From assembly GCA_023362775.1 (NCBI GenBank), contig JALMGJ010000020.1, forward strand, positions 9,759,501 through 9,823,500: 64,000 nt of DNA, given 5' to 3'. The notes below the pieces were generated by a model, which was not told the DNA's origin, made no database searches, and was given only the letters and a program-made list of their open reading frames with translations. This stretch comes from Charina bottae. Lineage: Eukaryota > Chordata > Lepidosauria > Squamata > Charinaidae. Of this stretch, positions 35,165 through 47,485 are shown in pieces (within the stretch, counting starts at the first letter, position 1; each line of letters starts with the position of its first letter). Both the position numbers and the translations under genes were made by a program.

Positions 35165-35405
35165 CCCCCCTTTTAAAAAAAATCCATTCACTTGTGTCCG
35201 ATTCTCAGAGACTGCCTGGACAAGTCCCTGCAGTTTTCTTGGCAATGTTTTTCAGAAGTGGTTTGCCATTGCCTCCTTCCTCGGGCTGAGAGACAGTGAC
35301 TGGCCCAAGGTCACCCAGCTGGCTTTGTGCCTGAGGCGGGACTAGAACTCACAGTCTCCCGGTTGCTAGCCTGGTGCCTTAACCACTACACCAAACTGGC
35401 TCTCA
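35165..35405 (-). mobile_element. tRNA-derived SINE, family B
   Basis: On the minus strand it begins GAGAGCCAGTTTGGTGTAGT and ends in the LINE-like tail (TTGCCAAGAAAACTGCAGGG then GTCCAGGCAGTC). CAACAAC occurs on both sides and is probably the target duplication. Confidence 0.85.
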
Positions 35406-35559
35406 ACAACCCTTAAGAAACTTGAAAAAAAGAAAGCGTGGCCCCTGATCAGAAAAGAATTGCCTGCCCTTGTCTTAGCAGAAACCACGCAGACCTCTGC
35501 AAAGATCCTATGATCTGATTGCAACTCTGCTCGTGTTTTTGATCTCCATAAGACCTGCA

Positions 35560-35705
35560 ATTTAGCAGCAGAAGAGCATACTTTGCAGGAAAAGGTCCTA
35601 GATTGAATCCTCAGCATCTCTATGTAAGGCAGGGAAAAACTCCTGCCTGAAACGTAGAGAACAGCTGTCAGTCAGTATGGGCATTGCTGAACAAGATGGA
35701 TGATA
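35560..35705 (+). mobile_element. tRNA-derived SINE, family D, degraded
   Basis: AGAGCATACTTTGCAGG, then a B-box-like TCCTAGATTGAATCC, then CTCCTGCCTGAAACG, CAGTCAGTATGG and GAACAAGATGGATGA. This order is typical of a common reptile SINE with a GTGGTAGAGCA head. A weaker copy is at 38.31 kb. Confidence 0.65.
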
Positions 35706-35974
35706 GCAAGCAGATTTGTAGAGAGGCAGTAGTCAAATTTATTATTGCTTATGGCCAACAGAGGACAAATAGTTTGTTCCTCAACTGGATCAAACGAGTT
35801 TATATAGTAAGAAGATTTATTTAAAAATCAATAATTGGCATGTTTTAAAAAATAGAGCTGCTTTTCTACATTTTTGTTCCATCCATCCAAGTGCTAGTAG
35901 AGAAACTACAGGTAGAATGTTGGATGATTTCCTTCTGTTTCACAAGTAGTTTGTGGACATGCAAATGATCAATA
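35706..35974. other. Unassigned AT-rich DNA
   Basis: Nothing recognised. Confidence 0.4.
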
Positions 35975-35982
35975 GTCTAAGT

Positions 35983-36291
35983 CAGGGCTTCTTAACCAGG
36001 GTTCCGTGGCACCCTGGGGTTCCACGAGAGGTCACTAGGGTTCCCTGGGAGATCACGATTTATTTAAAAAAAATATTTCAAATTCAGGCAACTTCACATT
36101 AAAGAAGTAACTTTCATTCTTTATTTTTAGGTTAAGAACACTGTTAATGCATATATATAGGCCTACCCATGAAGCGAATATAATAATTTTGTAACTTCTG
36201 GCCTATATTTGAGCCTGAATGTGCAAGGGTTCCCTGAGGCCTGAAAAATATTTCAAGGGTTCCTCCAGGGTCAAAAAGTTGAGAGAGGCTG
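35983..36291 (-). mobile_element. hAT MITE, 309 bp, inverted copy of the 20.7-kb type
   Basis: Its complement aligns along its length with 20675-20983. A perfect 8-bp TSD, GTCTAAGT, lies at 35975-35982 and 36292-36299. Both copies are 309 bp and share the NTCTANNT target style known for hAT elements. Confidence 0.9.
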
Positions 36292-36299
36292 GTCTAAGT

Positions 36300-37483
36300 G
36301 TTAAAATATACACTCTAAAGTAGCCTACTCATATCGTCAAACCATTCTTCCCTTCTATATTCAGGGGTTAAGTTTTTTGCTGTCACGCAACATGAAAATC
36401 AGAAGGCATACGCTAGGCCGGCACGGAGTTGACAAAAAATTAATGATTTGTATATCACTTTAATGTGTTGAATCTGCATTTCGTGTATGCTAATTAGATC
36501 ATAATGGGGCTGTTTGAGCACAGACCTGTCATCATACCGCTGTGCAGGTTTCTGGAAGGGGAGATAGAGCTGGCTTTCCCCAGTCGGGTTTTTGCTTCCT
36601 GCAAGCTGTAACCTGGCAAATCTGTGAGTCCCGATTTTCAACATCCCCTCCACTTTATGCTCAATTGTTTGGAGAATGTGGGGCTTTCATCTATCAGCGT
36701 TACAATGGCATTTCTCCAGCCGCTAGTGCCTGGATTCCGCAATACATCCTAGCCAGGAGAGAGTACAGTAGGTATATCTAAATGATTGATTCGTAGACTT
36801 TTAAAGCTGTCAAGGTAGATCTCGTAAGGCAGCTGTCAGCTTCTCAGATACATGAAGTTGTATTTATGCAGCACATTATGAAGGAAAAATCTAACTCTCT
36901 TATTTATGGACAGGGAAGGCTGTAAAACTTAGAAAACAACAAGCACAAAGAATTCCAGCTAGGGCTATATTTTATGCCGTTACTGAAAAGGCTGGCCTAT
37001 CTGGCTGCTGCAGGGAAGTAACATCTCGGCTTTTGCATGCAGATCTTCTCCCTACGGTAGGAACAGTGCCAGTGTTTTCTAACAAAGGGAGGCACTACAG
37101 GGAGAGACAATTAGCCATCTTGCATGGGGAAGTAGTGCATCTAATGATAACATTGCCGGGTGCTTTCACAGGTCAGGATGACAATGATTGGGGGGAGCTC
37201 AGTAAAACCACCCAGTGAAATCCAGGCCACATCTTGCACTTACGTTAAGTAGCTGCTACAGAAGCCAGGATTTACTGATAATGAACCCTGAAAGAGACAT
37301 GGGGCTTATTTATTTGTTTATTTACAGGATTTATGGCCACTGCAATCAGCTGTCTCTGAACAGCATACAATTCCCCAAATATGTAATTTGGGATTAAGAA
37401 CCAAGCAAGTAAATAATCAAATTTAAAAACAGAGCCTACGTTGCCATTGCATATAAGAACTGGGAATCACGTTCACTAGAGTT
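36300..37483. other. Unassigned DNA, part possibly conserved
   Basis: No gene. 36430-36560 is rich in homeodomain-like cores (AAATTAATGATTTG, TGCTAATTAGATCATAATGG) and carries no repeat signature. This could be a conserved noncoding element, on appearance alone. Confidence 0.35.
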
Positions 37484-37682
37484 AAAAGGTAAAGGTTCCC
37501 CCCGCACATTTGTGCAGTCGTGTCCGACTCTAGGGGCCGGTGCTCATCTCCGTTTGTTAGCCGAAGAGCCAGCGTTGTCCGAAGATGCTTCCGTGGTCAT
37601 GTGGCCGGCATGATGCACACGGAATGCTGTTACCTACCCACCGAAGTGGTACCTATTCATCTACTTGCATTTGCATGCTTTT
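37484..37682 (-). mobile_element. Sauria-type SINE, 5'-truncated
   Basis: Minus-strand tail (ACCTTT, GTCGGACACGACTGCACAA) and body as at 1430. The tRNA head and about 140 bp of the 5' side are missing, ending at AAAAGCATGCAAATGC. No long TSD seen. Confidence 0.9.
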
Positions 37683-39059
37683 GAAAAGACCAATTTGTCA
37701 GCCGGTGGGATAGTTATAACAACCCAGCCCCCGTAACTTGGTGAAAGGACCAAGTTTTCACTTATTTTCTCTGGTTGTGATGATGGATAAAGGACAGAAA
37801 ATGAAGCTGGCTTTAGCACAAGTCAGGTGGGTTCACGGCTTTAGGGTTGCCTTGGTAAAAGGCAGAATGTACCTCTCATTTCACTTGTAGCATCTGTCCA
37901 ACTGGTAGTTGTATCTGGGGATAGGACAGCAGCCCTCCCCACTTCTAAGGGCAAACACCTCGCTTAAATGGAATAGGGTGGGCTATTTTCCATGCACAGC
38001 TTTGGCTTCGGTGTCTCACTACTGCATATTCATTGATGCAACAGCTGCCTGCTCTCTTTCTAGTGAAATAAATGCTGCAGCGTAACAATGGAGGTTCTAG
38101 TGTGATGTGTTGTGGAAGCAGAATTTAGGTGACACACATTGGGGTGCATGGCTGGATGGCTGCCTCTCCATCTGCTCACTAGATGAGAACTGCAGTCTGT
38201 GGAAGCACAGCCACCAACATGCAAGTGTCACCGCCAGTCAAGTGAATGGGAACAGCTCTGCTGGTCCCTGTCCTTCATACCAACTACTGAGATACCTGCC
38301 TCACTTTGCCTAATGGCAGGGGTGGCTGTGCATAATTCAGTGAAAATGCTCACATTTTGCATGCAAAAGGCCCAGGTTTAATAGTGGCAAAAGAATCACA
38401 GAGAGCTAGCTACCTGAAATCGTTCTGATCACTTACACTTGATAAACAGAATCTAGTTCTCTTAAGGCATAATGGAGCTATTAGTCTTTTAAGTACCCAA
38501 AGGGTCATCTTCTCTTTGCTGGAATGTATAGAATGGGAGAAATGGACCAATTGTCCAACTATGTCCCTCTTAGGGGTTGATAACCTACCATTCAGTGAAT
38601 TCTTGAGGGATCAGCGAGTGATAAGGCTATTTATAATAGCAGCAATGTTTTAAAAAAAAGGTGTTTGAATGCGAGCTGTCCTTCAGCTACCTTGGTCCCA
38701 AATCATTAAAAGTCAAAACGTTCCTTTTGAGTATATTTCAGTTCGATGAATGCAGCTTGACTACATGTCAGAAGTATCTGCCTTTCTCAGAGGAGAACTG
38801 ATGGCCTTGCTTGATATTTCTCCTTTTTTTCTGAACAATGAACCTTGAATTTCTGAAATGCACATTATAAGATCCATTCTGCTCGTTAAGCTAAGAGCCA
38901 CGGGCATTTGGAGAGACAATTAGATATTTATCTATAGCATGCAGGAGGGCCATTTGAGGGCATGCCTTTTCATGCAGGAGAACCTAGCCCTGGAAACGGC
39001 GGCTTAATTTAGTGATGTGTAACTGTAAAGAAAGAGAAGAAGAACGTTTGCTAACTATA
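37683..39059. other. Unassigned DNA with a SINE D scrap
   Basis: 38310-38400 shows TGCATAATTCAGTG, CATTTTGCATGCAAAAGGCC and a B-box-like GGTTTAATAG, probably family D again. The rest is unrecognised. Confidence 0.4.
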
Positions 39060-39067
39060 TATTAGAT

Positions 39068-39391
39068 CATAGCTTTCCAAACTGTGTGTTGCGACACTTT
39101 AGTGTGTTGCAACACACAGCTTAGTGTGTCGCGAAGCAGTGGCGGGGGTGTGCATGGCAGCGGCGCGGGGGCACGCACGGCGGCGGTGTGCACGGCGGCG
39201 GCAGCGACGGCAGCGGTGCACCATCAGTGCTTCCGTGTTTTAGCAAGGCCGCCGCTGCTGCCACCGCCACCATGCACGCCGCCACTGCCGCATGCCCCCC
39301 TGCGCCACCGCCATGCATGCCCCCGTCCCCCTGCGCTGCCGCTGCTGCCGCCGTTGGTGTGTCGCCAACGGTGGGAGTTTGGAAAGCACTG
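39068..39391 (+). mobile_element. hAT MITE (TTTCCAAACT family) with a CpG-rich interior
   Basis: Termini CATAGCTTTCCAAACT and AGTTTGGAAAGCACTG with a perfect 8-bp TSD, TATTAGAT, at 39060-39067 and 39392-39399. Between them lie TGTGTTGCGACAC blocks and ~200 bp built from GGCGGC/GCC and GCAC units, very unlike the AT-rich surroundings. The open frames in this GC block on both strands are by-products of composition. Confidence 0.9.
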
Positions 39392-39399
39392 TATTAGAT

Positions 39400-41686
39400 C
39401 ATGGATAGCATTTGGTGCTACAACATACAACAGGTTTGTTTATGTGAACATGTAACACCACAAACCCACTAATATTTCATCACGTATGTATGGTTCTCAT
39501 TTGAATAAGCAGAATCCTGCTTATGAAGGCCATAATAGCTATATTTGTCTTTTAAGTTGCTCAAGTATCTTCATCATTTTTGCTAGTTGGATAGTTGGTA
39601 TAAACCTGAGCAAAAGGCACGAATATGGAGCACATATTAAGTTAGGGTTTGGGGAAGTCTGTTTTCATACACTTGCATAGCTGTGAACCTCACTGAGTAC
39701 CCTCGGATGACTCTCCTCTTAACGTACCTTGCCCAGCTGTGGTGAGGCTAAAATGTCTTTCTCTTATTCCTTGAGGAATAGAAGAACTCCCTACAAAACT
39801 CTTTTTTAAAAAAAGAAATTCAGGGCAGTGCTAGGAATCTCTGGATGAACAGGACATCTGAATTTCAGGTATGTTTTTCTTCTATGTGTCTTTTCTCTTT
39901 TAGATTCCTTCAGGGTATAATGCTAATGTTTGCCTGAAGCAAGGAAAAATTCTTTCTCTTTCTCTTTTTTGCCCCTCTCTTTTTGGTTTCATACATATAA
40001 ATGTGTTCAGACTCACCTTAAGCTTGAGTAAGTCAGATCTGACATAAAATGCCTGTGGGCTGTACTTTGCTTGGTGCATAAATAGTGCCCTGAGTCATTG
40101 TCACAGGATATGAAAGCATATTTTGAAATATAATTTGTTTGAATGTCAGCAGAAAATTGTCTTCCTGCATCATTATTCCTTTCTTTTGTATCACTGATAA
40201 GAGATGGCGATACCTTTAGCTCCATACTGTTGACAACATAAACAAGGTAGGTTTAGCATTTCATTAGTCCAAAACAGCCACCACCACAGCAAACGTGGAT
40301 CAATTGATCAAATAACACCCAACTATGTAAGGCATGAATTTGTTTGACTGTAATTCTACTGTTAAGAAATGACTGCCTTCCAGAAGATTCCAGAATCCAG
40401 CTGTTCCAGGCTGTACAAAGCACCATGATAGATGATGATTCAGATATGCATGTTTGTTTACTTTCAAGGTGATAACAACATATGGAATGCCAATAATCTT
40501 CCACTATCTCATCTTGTTCCAATACTGCGAGTTACTCACTTTTCTTTTGGTACTTTTCTTCTCTGCTCCATGACACTTGGAAACTCAGAAGCCAAGTCCA
40601 CAGCTGAATCTCCACTTGTTCTCTGAACTGTCTAGGTTTCTGGAACAATGAGCAAAAAGGCAATTGGAACTGATGTCAGATGAGCTCTGAGGCTCTCTGT
40701 GGAGCGTTACACAAATCCCACATGATATGCTAATTTTCCAGGGATGGAAAGCATCATCTTTGCTCCTTACAGGATTTTAGAAATGTTCTAGCCTTTTCCC
40801 AATTTTACGGCCATTGGGTGTTATCTGTTACAGACCCTGTGATTATACCGCTGCTGCTTTTGCCAACAGGGGTTTCTTTCATCAGTGGTGCTCAGTTACA
40901 CAAGAATCTTTTGGACAGATGGATGACTTCTCCTCTAATTTGGAAGAATGACTTCTCAGCAACAAATAATGGGTGCTGTAGCAAATCTATCTTGACAGCC
41001 GACAAGCATAGAGAATGGGCTAGGCTTTACCTTCTTTAATAGGAAATGGTGAAGTGAAAAAGCCAGAGGATAGAGCACGTTTGTTTCCGGAACTTGAGAG
41101 GCCCCTGTCTGCATACGGTCCCCTCCAAGTACATTTTTAAAAAAATCAACTGTATTAAGGGGAGAAGGGGACCAATCCAAGTGACTGCCTATTGGGCTTA
41201 CATATGTAGCTGACACATAGCGCTGAAGGTTTTGCTAATACTCCACCCAATTTAAAGCTGTTGGTGACCCCATCACCTGAATTATAATCCTAATGCTTAT
41301 ATACCAAGCATTGTTAATCCCATTCACTTCAGCAAAAACAGACATTAGTGTGTGTATGTGTGTGTACACACACACACACACACCCCTTGCCTAGTCATTG
41401 TCCAAACATGATAATGGCAAAACAAGACACCTGTGAAATTATGGCAAATTAAAATACACTTTTTTTTACTGCCAAAAGTGTTATTTCGAAGGCTCACATT
41501 ACCTCCCTTTTTCAATCTTGTAGCAGATAGAATTACCTTGGTGCCCTTGTTGCTCGACCCTCTTTTCTATACTGGGTTCACACACTGTGTCAAACCATAA
41601 TATAGCTTCAGCTTTGCATGTGATACGAATTGTGATTTGTAAACTATGGTGTATTGATTAGCGTTACCTAGCCAACTGTGATTTAT
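39400..41686. other. Unassigned DNA
   Basis: A GTGTGT/ACACAC tract is at 41346-41383. The stretch just before 41.69 kb carries the AAACTATGGTGTATTG motif of a possible old MITE. No gene recognised. Confidence 0.4.
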
Positions 41687-41949
41687 CATCAGCCCTCCCA
41701 GGTAAACCAGACAGGAAACACAAACAGATGAGCTACTTCTACTTTATTGTTAGGCTACATTAACAGAATCTTGCAAGTCTGAAAGTACAAATCTCCCACT
41801 GTCCCTTTTTACCCCTGATCAGTTAGGGTGGATCCTTTCTAAGTTTCTTTCTCTGTCCGTTACTCAGTTGTGGGCTCCTCTCCCTTTTATCTGATCATTC
41901 CCTAGGCAGCATTTCTTCCCCCGTCTTCCAAGGTCATTCTCACATTACA
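41687..41949 (-). mobile_element. Solo LTR, family 1
   Basis: Same family as 5088-5345 and similar length (263 bp). A perfect 5-bp TSD, TTTAT, lies at 41682-41686 and 41950-41954. The terminal TG has decayed to CATCAGCC on the plus strand. The AATAAA-type signal has also changed (ACAATAAAGTAG retained). Confidence 0.85.
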
Positions 41950-41954
41950 TTTAT

Positions 41955-43436
41955 TCAGTAAAAAAGAAACAAGCCACCTTTAACTAGAGTTTCTGAATAT
42001 GGGTGGAATAGTTACCTGCCATTTTAAGGTGAGAACCCCACAGACAAAAAACCCCCAGTAGCTTAAGCCCTATAATAGGCTTAATTTTGTAATCAGAGAA
42101 AAAAAGAAACAAAACAACCTCCTAAACTGTTCCCCAGACCAAGAAGCCCCCTGAAAATCCTGGCTCCACCCACTTGGCATCATTGCCCAACCCATAGTAT
42201 GTAGTCCCTAACCACTCAAAAAATGTGAAATGTCCCCTCCACCATCAAAGTTAACCACCCCGGAACTCAGCTTTTACAGCTAAGTTTCTTATTCTGTTGT
42301 TTCCTTTATACGTTATCCTTCCACTGCCGTTCAAGAGAAACTCCAACAGCCTGACTGACTGAAGTTTTTGTATAAAATGTCACTCGCTTTCTTAATTTTA
42401 CTGGCAGGCCTCTTGCCTTCACTACAGACTGACTAAAGAAATATGGCAACCACCTTCCCGAGGCCCAGCTTCTCTCCTGAGTCTGAATCTCGCGGAACCA
42501 CTAAAGCTAGACCAGAACAAAGGGCTCACTAATTAATTAACCAGGAACACAGCCCTGGAGTAAGCTAACTGGCCTTGGGGACTTGTTTCATTTCATTAGT
42601 TTGAGAGGAAATGTATCATCATGAGCATAATTGGTATACTGAGCATGTCCTGTATTTTAGCAGGAGACAGCATGAGAAGGATGTTATCCCAAAGTTCTTC
42701 CTTTGTGGCCCTGTGCCACTGAATATTACTAATAAAGGCCATCATTTATCAAATATCATTTATTAGTAATATTGAGCTGAAGGAAGCATTAGCTTACCTG
42801 AACACTCAAGTCCATGAACATACCTCTGTAATTTAGATGGCCAAGACAGAAATATGCAAGAACTCTTACCTAACCAAAAGGGATGAAACATTTTTTAAGT
42901 CCAAAGAAACAAGATAACATTCAGAAGTGACTCGGGCAGATGTTGGCCTGATTCACTGGATGATGATGATGAGGAGGAGGAGGTATAGCACCAGCATACT
43001 TGCAAGATACTGTTGCTATAGCCCCTTTCAATGAAAGGAGTTTTAGCCTTACTGTGGAGTTGATTTCCTGGTACGGTCTACATAGTGGAGCTAACATATC
43101 TGATATTCCATAGATGCTTCCCATTCAGGGATTACCTTGGCCCAATCCTGTTTTGCTTTTAAGCCCAAAGTCAGGCCAGTTCTCCACAACCATAACGTGG
43201 ACATGTACTGGGCAGGTTAAGTTGGTGGTGGATCATGTGTTAACTGGAATGCTAACAAGCACAATTTTCAATTATGTTGATTAGAGATAGAGATAGAGAT
43301 AGAGATAGATAGATATATATACACACACACGATGTAATAATCAACAGTTTGGTACATAAAGGAACAAATGAAATTCAGTCTTTGCCTAATAATACCTGAT
43401 TTTCAGGTTTTTACTACAGTACTTCTACTGCTATTG
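41955..43436. other. Unassigned DNA with a GATAGA/TA microsatellite
   Basis: GAGATA repeats at about 43284-43320 run into TATATACACACACAC. No gene recognised. Confidence 0.4.
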
Positions 43437-43665
43437 AGAGCCAGTTTGGTGTAGTGGTTAAGGCATTGGGCTAGAAACCAGGAGACTGTGAGTTCTGGTT
43501 TAGCCTTAGGCACAAAATCAAGTGGGTGACCTTGGGCCAGTTACTCTTTCTCAGCCCTAGGAAGGAACAAATGGCAAACCACTTCTGAAAATCTTGCCAA
43601 GAGAGCTGCATGAACTTCTCCAGACCGTCATCAGGAGACAAAATTGACTTGAAGGTGGACACACA
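43437..43665 (+). mobile_element. tRNA-derived SINE, family B
   Basis: GAGCCAGTTTGGTGTAGTGG head, CCTTGGGCCAGTTACTC body and CTTGCCAAGAGAGCTGCATG tail, running directly into a TATC microsatellite. Confidence 0.85.
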
Positions 43666-43666
43666 C

Positions 43667-43689
43667 ACCCATCTATCTATCTATCTATC

Positions 43690-43750
<61 letters not shown>
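43667..43750. repeat. TATC tetranucleotide microsatellite
   Basis: About 20 units of ATCT with one interruption near 43690, immediately at the end of the SINE tail. Confidence 0.95.
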
Positions 43751-43751
<1 letters not shown>

Positions 43752-43886
43752 TTCCCACCTTCCTGCCTAGAGAGGGCCCTCAAGGTGGTTAAGAATAAAA
43801 GATACAGGATACACAATGAAAATGGAAGCATTGTAAACTGCCCAGAGTCTACCATGGTAGAGATGGGCGGGGATAAATCCAAATAA

Positions 43887-43933
<47 letters not shown>

Positions 43934-43940
43934 ATTTTGC
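43751..43940 (+). repeat. L2/CR1-type LINE tail ending in an AAAT microsatellite
   Basis: GTAAACTGCCCAGAGTCTACC, GATGGGCGGGGATAAATCC, then about 12 units of AAAT (43887-43935). The first 50 bp (CCCACCTTCCTGCCTAGAG) look like the inverted end of another repeat. Confidence 0.6.
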
Positions 43941-46900
43941 ACAATCTGAGATCAGCATAGGGGAAGGGACAGAGTTTCTCCTGTTTTAGCATTATTTTTC
44001 ATTTTATGAGCCACCCCAAGGGTTATGGTATCAAGTGACCAGTATAACTACTTACCCAGCATCTGGTTAACTGCATGTCTCTACTATCACATTCTGTTCT
44101 CCTGAGACTGCTGGATATGGAAATTCTGGAGAGAATAAACCAGTTCATTTATTACTGATGCTTCCCAATGCCTCTTTCCATTTCCCTGCATTGTGTGATC
44201 AATGTGGTCCTTGCAAATGATGGCAGGAAAAGCATCTGCATGTTAAATCTGTGCACGTTATTTCTTCTGATGCATAAGATGTCTTTTAATTTCAAAGAAA
44301 CTTACAAGGCAGTGTCCAAAAGACACAGGAAGGGCCATCTTAAAAATGAAATTAGATGCAGAATCAGTAAAATGGCAAAGGGAACAAAAAGATTTTAGAC
44401 ATTGACCCAATCCAGCAGAGTGGAATTTCAAAGTTGTACTAAACCAACCCAAATTGTTTATTAGTAACTTAGGGTAGATAAAGCAGCTTGACCCAGTCTC
44501 TAAAATGTAATAGATTAGCCTTCCTGCAACTATTTCTGGAGAGCAATTTCCCCAGCCTGGAAAAACACTCCAAAGAGAATCTCATGAGGAAAATGGTGGT
44601 TAGTGAAAAGGTTAGGCGCGCCTCCCCTGCCTGCTGCTGGTTCCAAGCTGTGGCCTCCTGCTTCTTTGGCAGCAATCAGCATTTCCAGCCGGGTGTCTGC
44701 TGCTGCCAAAGATCTATTTTGGCTCTTACGATCCTTACTTCAGGATTTGTATTAATTTGTGCAAAGTGCTGTTTAAAATTTGGTCCTTGTGCTCTTGACA
44801 TACAATAGCCTTTGCTTTTAAAACACTTCTGCCGTTTCCACTTTTTTATTTTTTGAATAAATCTGTGATTAAAAACAAAAACACGTCTAATTTCCCCTAA
44901 AGTGAGCCAAAGAATATAGAAACCCTTGAATGTGTAACACCGACCCCCATCTGAAGGCTGTTTCCCTTTACTTTGAATAATTCACAAAACTGCTTGTAAC
45001 CATACTATCGGGAAAGTTTAAATGGTGCCTACGAGCTTAAAATAGTTTCTTGTTGCCATGAAATATTTAAGATCGCTTTGTGGTTGTCAGGCACGAAGGA
45101 AAAAGATTCTGTACTGAGCAGGTTTGGGTGAGGATAAGGCAACCTTCAGCAATCCACCCCTCCCTGCATTCCGGTGATGCAAGGCTCATGAAAATAAGCC
45201 TAACTTGCACTGGCAGGGGAATGTTAAGGGTCGGTCTCAAATGTTTCCTTACAAATATATTCATCAATGGCAGGAATTATGCAGCGGCTTTCAAACAGGA
45301 TCGGGTTCACTCACAGTGCAGCTGACAGATACACAGAAGGTTTGATGAAAATGTATTTGAAAATATAATTTCTTGGTTGCTTATTCTATTATGGAGCTTC
45401 AGACTGCCTGGACCTTTGGGAGAGTGAATGCTCTTTCTCAAATTACTTTCCAAGTACCTGGCCCACTAACATGTTCTACTGTATAGTCAAAGAAGGAATG
45501 TGTTCTATTTTTCTTATTAAAAAAAAATAACACACCAAAGTTCAGCTGAACTGCAAATTCAAATCACAAGGGCGATGGGCTTAGAATTGACCTTTATCAT
45601 GACGGTCGATCTGGAATTTCCAATACAAATAACAAATGCAAAGCAGACTCACTTGCCCCAAGCCAAGACAGAAACCCAACCTGTAGCTCCTCCAACCAGC
45701 GTGGGCTGAGAAGAGCCTCTATCCGAGGACAGGTGGGAGTTTTTTGTTTTCCTTTTAATCCAAGCAGGGAAACAGCTGAAATGGCCTCAAGTCCTTTGAG
45801 TCGGGAGCATTGCTTGTAGAGGTGCAGACTGTTATTGATTTAGCCCGTGCAATAAATCGACTTAGGCTTTAATTGTGCAGATTAAAATTTACCCCTTGAT
45901 TAATTAGTGTAGCTGCTGACAATCAGAACCAGTCTTTTAGAGCACAGAGACAGGTCTGGAACTCTTAAGCGTCCTCTGTTTATGCGCTGTACTACTAAAA
46001 AGTTTCAGGACAGATATCTGTCACAAAATCTATTCCTAATGTATGCCAGTGAGCATTAACAATGTGCCACTTGGGTTATTGGTATGCTATGGCTGCCTCC
46101 ATTTTGTTTCAAGATGACAGGTATGGCATTTTTATGGCTGCTTTCCCTCACCATAGCAGGACAGAGCAATCTGGAGCATCGCAAAACGTGAATCTGGAAA
46201 TTGCTGCAGGAGGAGCAACAACTCTTGAGTAGAGCTTCTTGTGGATGAAAAAAAACACGTTCTTCTTGATACAGTTTATTTCCTGTGGCTTACCCAAAAT
46301 ATATTTTCAGCAGCATTTAATGGTATATGGTATCAATGTGCCACTTGCTGCCATATGAAATTATAATGTTACTGATAAAATTATTTCAAGAATGTATTGC
46401 AGGAAGTAGGGAAACACGGTTTCCATGCCTAGAGAACATACTTTTGCCACTATATCACATCAGACTCCTAGTCTATCTACTTCTGTCTGTGTTTTACCAC
46501 CCTCCAATATAGCTAATGGGAACAGAAGATGTAGATACAAGTCAGGTCATTGTTTCATTTAGCCAGTCATGTCTACGTAAATTGGGGGGTTAACACAGGA
46601 TGCTTAAACTGATCTATGAAGAGGTATCAGAGGTAAGACTAGGCCTTCTTATATAGACTCCACAACTGACTTAGGGAAAATAACAACAAAACGGACCTCA
46701 TTTTATTCAAGTGGATAATGGAGGCACAGAGATTAGAAACATGCTCAAGAGAGAAGATGAATTGGGGGGAAATGGTCTGTACTCCTGATCTGAAGCCAGT
46801 CGGAGAGCTTGTGCTATATCTTTGAGAGCTTCAAAACCCAAGAAGCAGGACTCTCAGTCTTCAGAACAGGTGACCTCTATCAACCCAATTCACTGGTTGG

Positions 46901-47261
46901 ATTCATAACTATGCTAAACCAGAGTGTCTAGTTTGCTTTTGCTTACAGCGTTGTATGAATCAAGCTTATAAGCCGTGATTAATGGCTTAATATTTAGTGC
47001 AAGTTCATCCCATTGTGATTTACTTGCAGAACCCCAGCTAAATAAACTATGGTTTAGCACAAAGTATGAGTGAGTTCATTTAGTTTATTTCTCAGATCTT
47101 AGCCACCGCTTCTATATGCAAGGGGCCATCAACTCACAAATATTCAGAACAGGGTGTCAAATTTAGCGCTTTCACAATCACAGTGCTACCAACATACAGC
47201 CACACAGTATTGATAGTGGAAGATAACTGCTGACTGACAACTGGTTTCTGGGCTCAGGATT
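43941..47261. other. Longest repeat-poor stretch of the window
   Basis: No gene and no clear element over 3.3 kb apart from MITE-like AAACTATGGTTTAGC near 47.05 kb. 45000-45330 and 45800-46060 have balanced composition with many TTAATTAG/ATTA cores (GCAATAAATCGACTTAGG, CCTTGATTAATTAGTGTAGC). They are plausible conserved noncoding elements. Confidence 0.4.
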
Positions 47262-47485
47262 TAATTTTAACTTTTAAAGCTTCATGTGGCTTAGGACCTG
47301 ACTATCTGAGGGATAATGAACTAACTCACTACAAACTTGCCGGGGTTAAAAGATCTGCAAGAGAGTTATTTATGAGGCACGAAGAAAATCACTTCCAAAT
47401 GGTGACATTTTCATACTTTACAATTAAGATTGGTCTTCTGCTCTGAATGCTCTGAAAACCATCTATCTCTTTAATTTAACCTGTC
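47262..47485 (+). pseudogene. Old L2-clade ORF2 C-terminal scrap
   Basis: TTTTAAAGCTTCATGTGGCTTAGGACC and TATCTGAGGGATAATGAACT follow the same path as FKALHG..P.YLRD at 19.5 kb. Heavily mutated, no frame left. Confidence 0.55.

Noticed and set aside
39100..39370. CpG-island promoter or first exon with Ala/Pro-rich ORFs
   Set aside because: The GC block lies precisely within hAT termini and an 8-bp target duplication. Frames are open on both strands because of composition.
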